Origin: Roseicyclus persicicus
Lineage (GTDB): Bacteria > Pseudomonadota > Alphaproteobacteria > Rhodobacterales > Rhodobacteraceae
DNA: 64,000 nucleotides
Direction: 5' to 3'
Assembly (NCBI RefSeq): GCF_012395815.1
Contig: NZ_JAAZQQ010000001.1
Span: 868,001-932,000 of the forward strand
A model generated the notes under the pieces. It ran no database searches. It was not told where the DNA came from and saw only the letters and a list, made by a program, of their open reading frames with translations. The translations under genes and the position numbers were made by a program. Below are positions 1-9,516 of this stretch, piece after piece (the stretch's first letter is position 1; the number at the start of each line of letters is the position of its first letter).

Positions 1-13
1 CGGTGATGACCGA

Positions 14-223
14 TCAGGTGCCGTCCGACGCCAGGCCGATGATGACGCCGGCGAGGACGACGAAGCCGCCGACCACGATGGCCCCCGCGGGGATCGTCGT
101 CAGGATCGGCAGGGTTCCCGCCTGGGTCGATGCGGTGGTGTCGAGCGGGGCGATCTGCTGCGCGGTCGCAGCGGTGCCTGCCAGAAGGGTCGCAATCAGG
201 GTCGTTCCGATAATCTTCTTCAT
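14..223 (-). CDS. small secreted protein of the yjb locus
   Basis: Predicted 69-residue protein. The N-terminus (MKKIIGTTLIATLLAGTAATAQ) looks like a cleavable signal peptide. A second hydrophobic, Gly/Val/Ile-rich segment covers about residues 44-64, followed by a short polar tail. The ATG at 223 is preceded on the minus strand by GGAGG about ten bases upstream, which sets the start over longer in-frame extensions. It is the last gene of a leftward set after yjbH and yjbF. Size, composition and position recall YjbE, the small exported protein of the enterobacterial yjbEFGH exopolysaccharide operon, but I see no convincing sequence match, so the role is inferred from context only. Confidence 0.65.
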   Translation of the reverse strand: MKKIIGTTLIATLLAGTAATAQQIAPLDTTASTQAGTLPILTTIPAGAIVVGGFVVLAGVIIGLASDGT

Positions 224-396
224 CGTGAAGCCTCCAATAAGTAGCTTGGGAAAGGGATACCGCAGGGACCCGCGTCCGATCAATGCTCGATTGCCCGGCT
301 GGCGGAATTCCTCGCATCGCTGCCATGCAGCGTGTCCGAAATGCCGCGCCCATGTCGCGTTTGCCTGCGCGTTGTGCAGGTTGCGGACAGGCCGGA

Positions 397-1089
397 TCAC
401 TCCTTGAGCCGGGTGATGCGCAGGTGGCCGATCTCGGGGCCGACCCACTGGTCGGACTGGATCGTCCGCCCGGCGCTGTCGAGGCGGTAGATGTTCTCGT
501 AGCGGTCCGCGCCGGCCTGGCAGGTTTCGGTCATCCGCGTCAGGCTGCGGCTCGCGCCCGCGATCACCACCGGCTCGGGCCCGTCCAGCCGCAGGGTGCA
601 GCTGTGCACCTCGCGCAGCTCTTGCGCCTCGCCGTCGAGGCGGACCATGAGCCGGTCCACCGGCCCCGTGCGCCGGGCCGCAAGCGCGGCGGCGACGGGC
701 CGGACATCGGTCGCCATCAGGTCGAAGCCGAGGCCGCGGGTCGACCGCAGGAGGCCCCCGGCGCCCAGGGTGATGCCCCAGTCCTCGGGGCTGCGCCAGG
801 TGGCGTCCGGCCCGTTCTGGCCGACGCGGGTCATCAGGCTGGCGCTGCCGAGGCGGGTCGCCTCGACAAGGATCAGCGGGCCCTGCAGCTGGGCCACTAC
901 GGCGGGCGGCACCGTCGCCGCGGTCAGGGCCGGGCCCGTCGCCGCGACGGCCCCGCCGCCGAGGCCGGTGGCCCCGACGATGGTGCGGACGCCCTGCACG
1001 AGCGGATCGCTGCGGCCGTCGCCGCAGGCGGCCAGCGACACGGCCAGCGCGGCACAGCCGAGCAGGCGCAGGAAGGGGCTCAGCGCCAT
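397..1089 (-). CDS. yjbF: YjbF-type outer-membrane lipoprotein, exopolysaccharide locus
   Basis: Predicted 230-residue lipoprotein. The N-terminus ends in a lipobox (SLAAC, Cys about residue 20), so it should be lipidated and anchored in the outer membrane. The rest fits the YjbF/GfcB-type group 4 capsule lipoprotein family, including a region around 'GLGFDLMATDV' and a C-terminal beta-rich part. The start overlaps the end of yjbH by 10 bases, so the two are probably translationally coupled. In enterobacteria YjbF acts with YjbH and YjbG in exopolysaccharide production or export; the molecular role is not settled. Family assignment is from pattern and neighbour, not from a search. Confidence 0.75.
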   Translation of the reverse strand: MALSPFLRLLGCAALAVSLAACGDGRSDPLVQGVRTIVGATGLGGGAVAATGPALTAATVPPAVVAQLQGPLILVEATRLGSASLMTRVGQNGPDATWRSPEDWGITLGAGGLLRSTRGLGFDLMATDVRPVAAALAARRTGPVDRLMVRLDGEAQELREVHSCTLRLDGPEPVVIAGASRSLTRMTETCQAGADRYENIYRLDSAGRTIQSDQWVGPEIGHLRITRLKE

Positions 1090-3245
1090 ATCATGCCTCG
1101 CGTGTCTTCGAACCGGGGCCGGTGGTAGTCGGTCACCAGGCCGTTCAGCCGCCCCTCGATGTTGAGCGTCGCGCCCCCGTCGCGCAGGACGGGGCGGATC
1201 GTGGCGGCCACGTTCTCGCGCGTCGCGGTGCCCGCGGTCCAGCCCAGCGGGATGTCCAGGGTGATCCCCTTGTCGAAGCTGCCCTCGCCGAAATCGTCGA
1301 AGGAGACGTCGGTGAAGGTGGCGAAGGCCCCGACGCGCCAGCCGTTGTCGAACACGCGCTCCAGCCGCAGGGTCGCGCCGTAGTCGCCCGCCAGGTAGCG
1401 GCCGGCATCGACCTGCGCCTCGAAATCGCCGCCGAGGTCGAAATAGGCCGACACATGGCCCATGGTCACGTCGTAGTCGCGCAGGCCGAAGCCGCCGTCG
1501 AAGTCCCGCTGCCAGACGTGGTTGACCTCGATCCCGAGGCCGAGGCGGCTGTCGACCGGCCGCCACAGCAGTTCGCCCGAGACCCCGGCATACATGCGTT
1601 CCAGGTAGCCCACCGTCAGGCGGCTGTATATGTTGCGCGCCGGCCGGCCGTAGTGGCTGAAGGTCAGGCGCTCGACGCGCGCGTCGCTTTCGCGGTTGTA
1701 GAGATAGGCGTCGGTGCGCACCGGGTAGGGGGCGGTCGGGCTGGCGACCGGGCCGTCGACCTGGCGCTGCTCGTCGAGGTTGCCGGCGACACGGGCGCGG
1801 ACCTCGCCCTCGGCGACGAAGCCGTTGCCGAATTCGTAGCGCGCCTCGGCGCGCACGCCCACGTCGGCGCGGATCGGGGCCGAGGGGTCGAACAGCGCGG
1901 TCTCGAGGTAGGGCGACACGCCCCAGGTGAAGCGGCGGCCGGGTTCCAGGATCTCGATCAGCTCGGGGTCGCGGGCGCCCAGCGGGTCCTCGACCTCGGC
2001 GCGGGCGAGCAGCTGGGCGGCGCCGTCGGGGGCGTGCTCCAGCGCCTCGATGTCCGAGCGGGACATGCGGACGCGGCTGACGTCCATCCCCTCGACGACG
2101 AAGACGACCTCGAACACCTCGACCGAGTGCGGCATGGTGATCGACAGCACCCGCATCGCGCGGCCGAGCGCCATGCTCTCGAACTGGTAGCGGGTGTTGC
2201 GCACCCGGATGACGGCGCGGCCGGCGTCGAGCGACAGGCCCAGCAGGTCGAGCCCCTCTTCCTCCATCAGCCGGGCGACGTTGTCGCGCAGGATCGCCGG
2301 GCCGTCGGGCTGGGCGGTCCAGCCGGTGGCGTAGGGCTGGGTCCGGGGCGGGCGCGGCGCGACCGGGTTCGGCGCCGCCGTGACCAGCGAATTGGCCGCC
2401 GGGCGGCGCGGGTCGATCAGCAGGCTGTAGCTGAGGCCGAAGGTGTTGCCGTAAAGGTAGTGCGCCCCGATCGTGGCGTTGCGGCCGAGCCGGTAGGTCG
2501 CGCCGATGTTGATCGGGCTTTCGACGCTCAGGAGCCCGTCCGCCGCCTCGGCGAGGTAGAGGTCGGAGGAATATTCCACCTGCACCCGCAGCCGGTCGGT
2601 CGCCTGCCATTCGATGCCGCCGAACAGGGCCGCGTCGCCGCGGAAGAACTGGTCGAAGTCGACGTTGCCGCCGAGCCCGATGTCGATCGGCGGGCGCGGG
2701 CCGAAGGGCTGGCCCAACGGGCTGCGCTGGCCCAGCCGGCCCCAGCCGATGCCCGCCGTCACCGCCAGCTGGTCGTCGGCGCCGAAATGCCGGGTCGCCA
2801 CCACGTATTCGCCGCCGTAGATGCCGGTGCCCACCACGTCGCGGATGCCGACCGCGACGGCCGGCCACCAGCCGCCCTCGGGAATCGCGAGCCAGTGCAG
2901 GTCGAAGCTGCGGTCGAAGTAGAACTCCTGCGCCGGCGGCGAGGCATCAGGCGTGAAGAAGCCGCCGATGACCGAGTAGCGCAGGGTGGCCGTCACGCGC
3001 GGCAGCACCTGGAACGACAGGGTGCCCCGGGTCTGGTCGGCGAAGTGGACCACGGTGGTGGCGAGGTTCCCGTCGGGCATGGCCCCGGCGCTGGGCATGT
3101 CCATCAGGCCGGGCAGGCCGTAGAAGTTCAGCGTGGGCTGCGCCGACAGGCTGCGGTTCGGTTCGGTCTGGGCGCTCGCGGCCTGCGCGCCGCCGAGGGC
3201 GAGGGCCGCGAAGGCGAGCGTGCAGAGCCTGGAGGTCGTCCTCAT
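1080..3245 (-). CDS. yjbH: YjbH-type outer-membrane exopolysaccharide protein
   Basis: Predicted 721 residues with a signal peptide cut near 'AQAASAQ'. The mature start (PTLNFYGLPGLMDMPSA) is typical of YjbH/DUF940 proteins, large beta-rich outer-membrane proteins tied to exopolysaccharide secretion. The C-terminal half has many alternating aromatic/hydrophobic strands and ends near an aromatic residue (GMIWR), consistent with a barrel. I chose the ATG at 3245 because the signal peptide begins there; upstream in-frame codons encode non-signal sequence. It heads the leftward yjbH-yjbF-small protein set. About 195 bases separate it from the next transcribed unit, so its promoter should lie there, but I could not pin one. 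Confidence 0.82.
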   Translation of the reverse strand: MRTTSRLCTLAFAALALGGAQAASAQTEPNRSLSAQPTLNFYGLPGLMDMPSAGAMPDGNLATTVVHFADQTRGTLSFQVLPRVTATLRYSVIGGFFTPDASPPAQEFYFDRSFDLHWLAIPEGGWWPAVAVGIRDVVGTGIYGGEYVVATRHFGADDQLAVTAGIGWGRLGQRSPLGQPFGPRPPIDIGLGGNVDFDQFFRGDAALFGGIEWQATDRLRVQVEYSSDLYLAEAADGLLSVESPINIGATYRLGRNATIGAHYLYGNTFGLSYSLLIDPRRPAANSLVTAAPNPVAPRPPRTQPYATGWTAQPDGPAILRDNVARLMEEEGLDLLGLSLDAGRAVIRVRNTRYQFESMALGRAMRVLSITMPHSVEVFEVVFVVEGMDVSRVRMSRSDIEALEHAPDGAAQLLARAEVEDPLGARDPELIEILEPGRRFTWGVSPYLETALFDPSAPIRADVGVRAEARYEFGNGFVAEGEVRARVAGNLDEQRQVDGPVASPTAPYPVRTDAYLYNRESDARVERLTFSHYGRPARNIYSRLTVGYLERMYAGVSGELLWRPVDSRLGLGIEVNHVWQRDFDGGFGLRDYDVTMGHVSAYFDLGGDFEAQVDAGRYLAGDYGATLRLERVFDNGWRVGAFATFTDVSFDDFGEGSFDKGITLDIPLGWTAGTATRENVAATIRPVLRDGGATLNIEGRLNGLVTDYHRPRFEDTRGMIWR

Positions 3246-3441
3246 CCATCCGATCCCGTCGTCACCGCACCCGATCGTCCGGCCGGGGCCGGGCGGTGCA
3301 CTATCTTTGGTGTGGTGATACCGCCATTTTTCCGGTGGTGCCCGCAAGCTTGTGCCACCCGGGCCGCATTGGTGCCCGAGCGATGCAATCGGGTCACGCT
3401 GGGCGGCGGGCTGCACAGGATTTCGGCAGCGCGGGAAACGA

Positions 3442-3471
3442 AAAGGCCCGGGTCCGAGGACCCGGGCCTTT
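3442..3471 (-). terminator. Rho-independent terminator of tRNA-Gly
   Basis: Perfect 12-bp inverted repeat (3442-3453 with 3460-3471) around a six-base loop. Read leftward it ends in a T-rich run and starts only a few bases after the tRNA CCA end, so it most likely terminates the tRNA transcript. Confidence 0.8.
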
Positions 3472-3476
3472 GCGAC

Positions 3477-3551
3477 TGGAGCGGGTGATGAGATTCGAAC
3501 TCACGACCCTTACCTTGGCAAGGTAATGCTCTACCCCTGAGCTACACCCGC
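3477..3551 (-). tRNA. tRNA-Gly(GCC)
   Basis: Full cloverleaf on the minus strand: 7-bp acceptor stem GCGGGTG/CACCCGC, D stem GCTC/GAGC, anticodon stem TTACC/GGTAA with loop TTGCCAA giving anticodon GCC, and T stem GTGAG/CTCAT with loop TTCGAAT. Discriminator base is T and the CCA end is encoded (3477-3479). It reads GGC and GGT glycine codons; GGC is very frequent in this genome. It is a single tRNA followed at once by a strong terminator. Confidence 0.97.
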
Positions 3552-3688
3552 TCTGTGGACGCGGGTATTAAGCGGAAGCGCGGGGGGGTGCAAGGGGGAA
3601 ATTCGACCTTTTTCTTGACCCGGCGGGGGTCATGCCGGACGATTGACACGGGACATGATCGGGATCGTTTGGCAGGAAGGAAATCCCC

Positions 3689-4627
3689 ATGAAAACAACG
3701 ATCATCGCCACCCTCGCGGCGCTGGGCTCCGCGTTGCCCGCGGCCGCGCAGTCGCTGCTGACGCCGGTTTCGGTGTCGGTCCAGCGCTACGACGAGATCG
3801 TCAGCCCCAACGGCAACGCGGGCCTGTCCTGCTGCGCGCCCTTGGTGCTCGAAAGCGGGCCGGGCGCCGATTTCTACCATGTCCGCATGGTCTTCGACGC
3901 GGGCTTCTCGGAGACGGTCGACCGCATCTCGATCAGTTCCAACGACATCACCCTGTGGCTTCCGGGCGCCGCCGAGGGGCAGCGCACGGTGGGCCGTTAC
4001 GACTACGTGGGCGTGTTCGAGGACGGCTCGCCGTCGATCTTCGCGCGCCGCCCGCGCGACTGGCCGGCCGAGACCGAGCAGGGCTTTCTCGAGGCGGTCT
4101 GGCTGGTGCCCGACGGGGTGACGGCGGCGACGGTGCACATCGGCCCGGCCGACGCGCTGCTGCAGGTGCCGATCGACCTGAACGTGGCGCCGACCCAGCC
4201 CGTCACCCCCGGCCAGACGCTGCAGGTGGCGGTCACGGGCTTCGGCGCCGAACCGGCGCTCGCGCTGACCACCCGGATCAGCGGGCAGGACCTGGCCGGG
4301 CGCGTGGTGCCCACGGCCGGGCAGGCGCTGCGGCTGGAACTGACGGCGACGCCGCTGATGTCGACCGCGACCGACGCGCAGGCCGGCGAGAACCGCGCCT
4401 TCATGCAGGCCGAGAGCTTCGCGCTGGTCGGGCCGGACGGGCTGCCGCTGTCCTATCTCGGCTACGAGACCAGCGACGGGGTGCGCACGCGCTGGAGCAT
4501 CTCGTCGAGCTGGACCGACCAGCCTCGGCCGAGCGAGCTGACGCTCTACTACCTCGGCGCGCCCACGGCGGGCACCTGGACGGTCTACTACCTTCAGGAC
4601 CCGGTCGCGCAGTTCAACCTGCAATAG
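3689..4627 (+). CDS. secreted protein of unknown function
   Basis: Predicted 312 residues with a clear signal peptide (cut near ALPAAAQS), so probably periplasmic or secreted. I do not recognise the family. The mature part is beta-rich and acidic with no membrane segment, a Cys-Cys pair near residue 49 (LSCCAPL) and a C-terminal region with many Trp/Tyr (RWSISSSWTD, LTLYYLGAP, WTVYYLQDP). This looks like a beta-sandwich module of the kind found in surface or carbohydrate-binding proteins, but that is a guess. An AGGAAGGAA ribosome site precedes the ATG. It is a single rightward gene between leftward neighbours, so it is probably transcribed alone. Confidence 0.7.
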   Translation: MKTTIIATLAALGSALPAAAQSLLTPVSVSVQRYDEIVSPNGNAGLSCCAPLVLESGPGADFYHVRMVFDAGFSETVDRISISSNDITLWLPGAAEGQRTVGRYDYVGVFEDGSPSIFARRPRDWPAETEQGFLEAVWLVPDGVTAATVHIGPADALLQVPIDLNVAPTQPVTPGQTLQVAVTGFGAEPALALTTRISGQDLAGRVVPTAGQALRLELTATPLMSTATDAQAGENRAFMQAESFALVGPDGLPLSYLGYETSDGVRTRWSISSSWTDQPRPSELTLYYLGAPTAGTWTVYYLQDPVAQFNLQ

Positions 4628-4661
4628 GGGCCACGCGCGCCTGCCCCGGGGCGGGCGCGCG

Positions 4662-7600
4662 TCATTCCAGCTCGATCAGCAGGTCCTTGGCGTCGATCTG
4701 GCCGCCGGGCGAGACGTGGACGGCCTTGACCGTCGCGTCGCGCTCGGCGTGGAGGCCGGTCTCCATCTTCATCGCCTCGATGGTCAGAAGGAGGTCGCCG
4801 GTCTTGATCTTCGACCCCGCCGTCACCGCGACCGAGGCCACCACGCCCGGCATCGGCGCGCCGATGTGGTTGGGGTTGCCGGTCTCGGCCTTGGCGCGCT
4901 TCACCGCGGTGCCCGCGATCTTGCGGTTCGGCACGCGGATGGTGCGGGGCTGGCCGTTCAGCTCGAAGAACACCTTGACCTCGCCGTCGTCGGTGGTCTC
5001 GCCCACCGCCTGAAGCTGGACGACCAGCGTCTTGCCGGGGTCGATCTCGGCCTCGATCTGCTCGCCGGGCTCCATCCCGTAGAAGAAGGTGCGGGTGGGC
5101 AGGGTGCGGACGGGGCCATAGGTCTTGTGGCGGGTGGCGTAGTCGGAAAACACCTTGGGATACATGAGGTAGCCCATCAGGTCCTCGCCATCGAGCTCGA
5201 CCTCGAGCTTCTCCGACACCTCGGCGCGGGTCTTGTCGAGGTCGACGGGCGGCACATGCTTGCCAGGCCGGTCGAGGATCGGCTGCTCGTCCTTCAGCAC
5301 CTTCTTCAGGATGCCCGGGGGGAAGCCGCCCGGCGGCTGGCCGAGGTTGCCGCGGAGCATGTCGATGACCGACTCGGGGAAGGCGACCTCCTTCTCGGGG
5401 TTCTCCACGTCCGCCCGCGTCAGGCCCTGGCTCACCATCATCAGCGCCATGTCGCCCACCACCTTGGAGGACGGCGTGACCTTCACGATGTCGCCGAACA
5501 TGCGGTTCACGTCGGCGTACATCTGCGCGACCTCGTGCCAGCGGTCCTCCAGCCCCATGGATCGCGCCTGCGCCTTGAGGTTGGTGAACTGGCCGCCCGG
5601 CATCTCGTGCAAATAGACCTCGGACGCGGGCGCCTGCATCCCCGATTCAAAGGCCGCGTAATGGGCGCGGACGGCCTCCCAGTAGTCGGAGATCTCGCGG
5701 ATCGCCTTGATGTCGAGCCCGGTGTCGCGGTCGGTGAACTGGAGCGCCTCGACGATGGTGCCCAGCGTCGCCTGCGACGTGTTCCCCGACAGCGCGTCCA
5801 TCGCGCAGTCCACGGCATCGACGCCGGCGGCCGAGGCCGCAAGGATCGTGCCGCAGGCGATGCCGGCCGTGTCGTGGGTGTGGAAATGGATCGGCAGGTC
5901 CACCGCATCCTTCAGCGCCGGGATCAGCACCGCGGCGGACGCCGGTTTCAAGAGCCCCGCCATGTCCTTCAGCCCGAGCACATGCGCGCCCGCGGCCTCC
6001 AGCTCCTTGGCCATGCTGACATAGTATTTCAGGTCGTACTTCGCCCGGTCCGGGTCGAGGATGTTGCCGGTGTAGCAGATCGTGCCCTCGCAGATCTTGC
6101 CGGTCTCCAGCACCGCGTCCATGGCGACGCGCATGTTCTCGACCCAGTTCAGGCTGTCGAAGACCCGGAACACGTCGACGCCGGACTCGGCCGCCTGCCT
6201 GACGAAGGCCTGCACCACGTTGTCGGGGTAGATCGTGTAGCCGACGCCATTGGCCCCGCGCAGCAGCATCTGCGTCATGATGTTGGGCATCGCCGCGCGG
6301 ATGTCGCGCAGGCGCTGCCACGGGCATTCCTGCAGGAACCGGTAGGCCACGTCGAAGGTGGCCCCGCCCCAGCATTCCACGCTGAACAGCTGCGGCAGGT
6401 TCGCGGCGTAGGCGGGCGCGACCTTGATCATGTCGATCGACCGCATCCGGGTGGCCAAGAGCGACTGGTGCCCGTCGCGCATGGTCGTGTCGGTGACGAG
6501 GAGCTGGGTCTGCTCCTTCATCCACTTCGCCACCGCCTCGGGGCCGTGCTCGTCCAGAAGCTGCCGTGTGCCCATCGCCGGCCTCTCGGCCTTGAGCGCC
6601 GGGGGGCGCGGGTCCTTGACGTCGGCGCGGGGGCGGGGGCGCCCCTCGGTCTCGGGGTGCCCGTTCACCGTGATGTCGGCGATGTAGGTCAGGATGCGCG
6701 TCGCCCGGTCGCGCCGCGGCTTGAAGTCGAACAGCTCGGGCGTCGTGTCGATGAACTTGGTCGTGTACTGGTAGTTCAGGAAAGTCGGGTGCTTCAGGAG
6801 GTTGATGACGAAGTCGATGTTCGTGCTGACGCCCCGGATGCGGAACTCGCGCAGGGCCCGGTCCATCCGCGCGATGGCGGCCTCGGGCGTCGGCGCCCAG
6901 GCCGTGACCTTTTCCAGCAGCGAATCGTAGTAGCGCGTGATGACCGCGCCCGAATAGGCCGTGCCGCCATCGAGCCGGATGCCCATGCCGGTGGCACCCC
7001 GGTAGGCGGTGATGCGGCCGTAGTCGGGGATGAAGTTGTTGGCCGGGTCCTCGGTCGTCACCCGGCACTGGATCGCGTGGCCGTCCAGCGTGATGTCGTA
7101 TTGCGAGGCGACGCCGGTGGCCTCCACCAGCGACTTGCCCTCCGCGATCAGGATCTGGGCGCGCACGATGTCGATGCCCGTCACCTCCTCGGTCACGGTG
7201 TGCTCGACCTGCACGCGGGGGTTCACCTCGATGAAGTAGAATTTCCCCGTGTCCATATCCATCAGGAACTCGACCGTGCCCGCGCACTCGTAGTTCACGT
7301 GCTCGCAGATCTTCTTGCCGAGCAGGCAGATCTCCTCGCGCTGGGCGGCCGACAGGTAGGGGGCGGGGGCGCGTTCCACGACCTTCTGGTTGCGGCGCTG
7401 GACCGAACAGTCGCGTTCATAGAGGTGGTAGATGTTGCCGTGGCTGTCGCCGAGGATCTGCACCTCGACGTGGCGGGCGCGCAGGATCATCTTCTCCAGG
7501 TAGCCCTCGCCGTTGCCGAAGGCCGCCTCGGCCTCGCGCCGCCCCTCGCGGACCTTTTCCTCAAGCTCCTTTTCCGAGGTGATCGGCCGCATCCCGCGCC

Positions 7601-8102
7601 CGCCGCCGCCCCAGCTGGCCTTGAGCATCAGCGGATAGCCGATCTCGGCCGCCTGCGCCCGGATCGCGGCCATGTCGTCACCCAGCACCTCGGTCGCGGG
7701 GATGACGGGCACGCCCGCCTCGATCGCCACGCGCCGGGCGCTCGCCTTGTCGCCCAGCGCGCGCATGGTGTCGGCCTTGGGGCCGATGAAGGTGATCCCG
7801 GCCTTGACGCAGGCATCCACGAAGGCGGGGTTTTCCGACAGCAGGCCATAGCCCGGGTGGATCGCGTCGGCGCCCGACTGCTTGGCGACGCGGATGATCT
7901 CGTCGATCGACAGGTAGGCCGCGACGGGGCCGAGGCCCTCGCCGATCTTGTAGGCCTCGTCCGCCTTGAAGCGGTGCAGGCTCAGCTTGTCCTCGTCCGC
8001 GTAGACCGCGACCGTGCGCTTGCCCAGCTCGTTGGCGGCCCGCATGACGCGGATGGCGATCTCGCCGCGGTTTGCGATCAGGATCTTCTTGAAGTCGGGC
8101 AT
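4662..8102 (-). CDS. pyc: pyruvate carboxylase
   Basis: Predicted 1146 residues, full length for the single-chain enzyme that makes oxaloacetate from pyruvate, bicarbonate and ATP (anaplerosis). Order of domains: biotin carboxylase with ATP-grasp (about 1-455, starts KKILIANRGEIAIRV, glycine-rich SWGGGGRGM), carboxyltransferase barrel (about 530-810, TTMRDGHQSLLATRMR for metal and pyruvate binding), allosteric linker, and biotinyl domain at the end with EAMKM, the biotin-accepting lysine at about 1112. No frameshift or missing motif seen. It is transcribed leftward and followed in the upstream direction by a lactate dehydrogenase on the same strand. The pair fits lactate-pyruvate-oxaloacetate flow, though 161 bases separate them. 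Confidence 0.97.
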   Translation of the reverse strand: MPDFKKILIANRGEIAIRVMRAANELGKRTVAVYADEDKLSLHRFKADEAYKIGEGLGPVAAYLSIDEIIRVAKQSGADAIHPGYGLLSENPAFVDACVKAGITFIGPKADTMRALGDKASARRVAIEAGVPVIPATEVLGDDMAAIRAQAAEIGYPLMLKASWGGGGRGMRPITSEKELEEKVREGRREAEAAFGNGEGYLEKMILRARHVEVQILGDSHGNIYHLYERDCSVQRRNQKVVERAPAPYLSAAQREEICLLGKKICEHVNYECAGTVEFLMDMDTGKFYFIEVNPRVQVEHTVTEEVTGIDIVRAQILIAEGKSLVEATGVASQYDITLDGHAIQCRVTTEDPANNFIPDYGRITAYRGATGMGIRLDGGTAYSGAVITRYYDSLLEKVTAWAPTPEAAIARMDRALREFRIRGVSTNIDFVINLLKHPTFLNYQYTTKFIDTTPELFDFKPRRDRATRILTYIADITVNGHPETEGRPRPRADVKDPRPPALKAERPAMGTRQLLDEHGPEAVAKWMKEQTQLLVTDTTMRDGHQSLLATRMRSIDMIKVAPAYAANLPQLFSVECWGGATFDVAYRFLQECPWQRLRDIRAAMPNIMTQMLLRGANGVGYTIYPDNVVQAFVRQAAESGVDVFRVFDSLNWVENMRVAMDAVLETGKICEGTICYTGNILDPDRAKYDLKYYVSMAKELEAAGAHVLGLKDMAGLLKPASAAVLIPALKDAVDLPIHFHTHDTAGIACGTILAASAAGVDAVDCAMDALSGNTSQATLGTIVEALQFTDRDTGLDIKAIREISDYWEAVRAHYAAFESGMQAPASEVYLHEMPGGQFTNLKAQARSMGLEDRWHEVAQMYADVNRMFGDIVKVTPSSKVVGDMALMMVSQGLTRADVENPEKEVAFPESVIDMLRGNLGQPPGGFPPGILKKVLKDEQPILDRPGKHVPPVDLDKTRAEVSEKLEVELDGEDLMGYLMYPKVFSDYATRHKTYGPVRTLPTRTFFYGMEPGEQIEAEIDPGKTLVVQLQAVGETTDDGEVKVFFELNGQPRTIRVPNRKIAGTAVKRAKAETGNPNHIGAPMPGVVASVAVTAGSKIKTGDLLLTIEAMKMETGLHAERDATVKAVHVSPGGQIDAKDLLIELE

Positions 8103-8263
8103 CGGTCACGGGCCTTTCGTCTCGCGGTTGCAGCATGTGTAGGCCTGCGGACCGCGCCGGGCAACCGCCGTGTCGTCGCGGGATGCCTTGTTTTTCAAGC
8201 CGTTTCGCATGCAACGGTGCACCGGGGCGCCGGGCCGGCCCACACGCGGCGCGCGAGTGCCGG

Positions 8264-9409
8264 TCAGCCCGGCGTGGCCAGCCGCTCGGGCAGGTCCGAC
8301 AACCGCTGCGCGCCGATCTGGGCCATGTTCGACGCCATGTCCTTGACCAGGATGTCATGCCAGTGCGCCGGGCCCTCGCGCCCCAGCGCCCCCAGCGCGA
8401 AATGCCAGGGCCGGCCCATCATCACGAAGCTCGCCCCCAGCGCCAGCGCCCGCATCACGTCGAGCCCGCCCTCGATGCCGCTGTCGAACAGGATCGGCAG
8501 CCGCGTCGCGCCGCGCACGTGGCGCAGGCCGTCGAGGCTGGCCGGCGACCCGTCGAACTGGCGCCCGGCGTGGTTCGAGACCCAGATCGCGTCGACCCCC
8601 TCGGCGTCGGCGCGGGCGGCCACCTCGGCCTCCATCACGCCCTTCAGGATCAGCGGCCCGTCCCATTCCTCGCGCAGCGCCCTGACGTAGTCCCAGTCGG
8701 GCGCCGCGCGCAGCAGGTAGCCGACATGCGCGGTGGAGGGCAGGGGGCCGGTGGCCTTCTGGTCGGCGTAGCTGTCCATCAGGCGCATCCGCGGCATCCC
8801 CGTGGCCTGGATGCCCAGGGCCCAGGCCGGGCACAGCGCCACCTGCGCCATGAGCCGCGGCGTCAGGCGCGGCGGCTGCACGAGGCCCCCGCGCGTCTGC
8901 CGCTCGCGCCGCGAGGCGGCGGGCACGTCCACCGTCAGCACCAGCGTGTGGAACCCCGCCTCGCGCGCCCGGCGCAGCATGTCGGTGCGCATCCCCGGGT
9001 CGCGGGGCGGATACATCTGGAACCAGCCCTGGTCGCCGATGTCGCCCTTCAGGTCCTCGGGCGTGCGCGTCGCCACGGTGGACACCGTGTAGGGAATGCC
9101 GGCCCGGGCCGCGTGGCGGGCCAGGTGCCGCTCGGCCTCGGGCCAGATCAGCCCCGACATGCCCAGCGGCGCGATGCCGAAGGGCGCCGGGTAGCTCCGC
9201 CCCAGAAGCGTGGTGGACAGGTCCGCCTTCACCTCGCCCCGCAGCGCCGCGGGCCGGAACAGCACCTCGTCGAGCGCGGCGCGGTTGCGTGTCGTGACCG
9301 TCTCGGCGCCGGTGGCGCTGTCGAGGTATTCCCACACGAAATGCGGGATGCGCCGGCGCGCGCGGGCCTTGAGGTCGGAGAGGGCGGGGTAGCGGCTGTG
9401 CAGGTCCAT
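8264..9409 (-). CDS. lldD: FMN-dependent L-lactate dehydrogenase-type enzyme
   Basis: Predicted 381 residues of the FMN-dependent alpha-hydroxy-acid dehydrogenase family, normal length. Visible family features: N-terminal DLKARARRRIPHFVWEYLDSATG, the FMN-binding PFGIAPLGMSGLIW, the active-site WVSNHAGRQFDG with its catalytic His, and the phosphate-binding DSGIEGGLDVMRALALGA. It should oxidise L-lactate to pyruvate at the membrane and pass electrons to the respiratory chain. Related members use glycolate or mandelate, so the substrate is inferred. The ATG at 9409 matches the usual MDLHSRYPALSDL start; the in-frame extension to 9661 would run through the repeat and LexA-box region and is rejected. 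It is divergent from uvrD. Confidence 0.87.
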   Translation of the reverse strand: MDLHSRYPALSDLKARARRRIPHFVWEYLDSATGAETVTTRNRAALDEVLFRPAALRGEVKADLSTTLLGRSYPAPFGIAPLGMSGLIWPEAERHLARHAARAGIPYTVSTVATRTPEDLKGDIGDQGWFQMYPPRDPGMRTDMLRRAREAGFHTLVLTVDVPAASRRERQTRGGLVQPPRLTPRLMAQVALCPAWALGIQATGMPRMRLMDSYADQKATGPLPSTAHVGYLLRAAPDWDYVRALREEWDGPLILKGVMEAEVAARADAEGVDAIWVSNHAGRQFDGSPASLDGLRHVRGATRLPILFDSGIEGGLDVMRALALGASFVMMGRPWHFALGALGREGPAHWHDILVKDMASNMAQIGAQRLSDLPERLATPG

Positions 9410-9467
9410 GGCGCGCAGCAAGCCGTGGGACGCGCGCCTTGTCCAGACCCCGCCGACCGCATCCCCT

Positions 9468-9489
9468 TCATCTTTCCCACAAATACGCA
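9468..9489 (-). repeat. dispersed GTATTT...AAAGATGAA intergenic repeat, copy 1
   Basis: On the minus strand this reads GCGTATTT, three bases, GGAAAGATGAA. Near-copies lie at 25605-25625 (plus), 49598-49618 (minus) and, more diverged, about 44345-44365 (plus). Here it lies in the leader of lldD. Confidence 0.6.
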
Positions 9490-9516
9490 GACCCGGCCCG
9501 CCGCCGGGCGCGGACG

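Noticed and set aside
1122-3488. Long plus-strand open frame opposite yjbH
   Set aside because: Shadow of the real gene: no motifs, no ribosome site, and biased antisense composition.
3643-3671. TTGACA as -35 of the secreted-protein gene at 3689
   Set aside because: No acceptable -10 lies 16-18 bases downstream, and a start there would leave almost no room for the ribosome site.
4716-8690. Very long plus-strand open frame (over 1300 codons) opposite pyruvate carboxylase
   Set aside because: Composition is His/Arg/Gly/Asp-rich with no family motif, as expected for the antisense of a high-GC gene; the minus-strand frame has all pyruvate carboxylase motifs.
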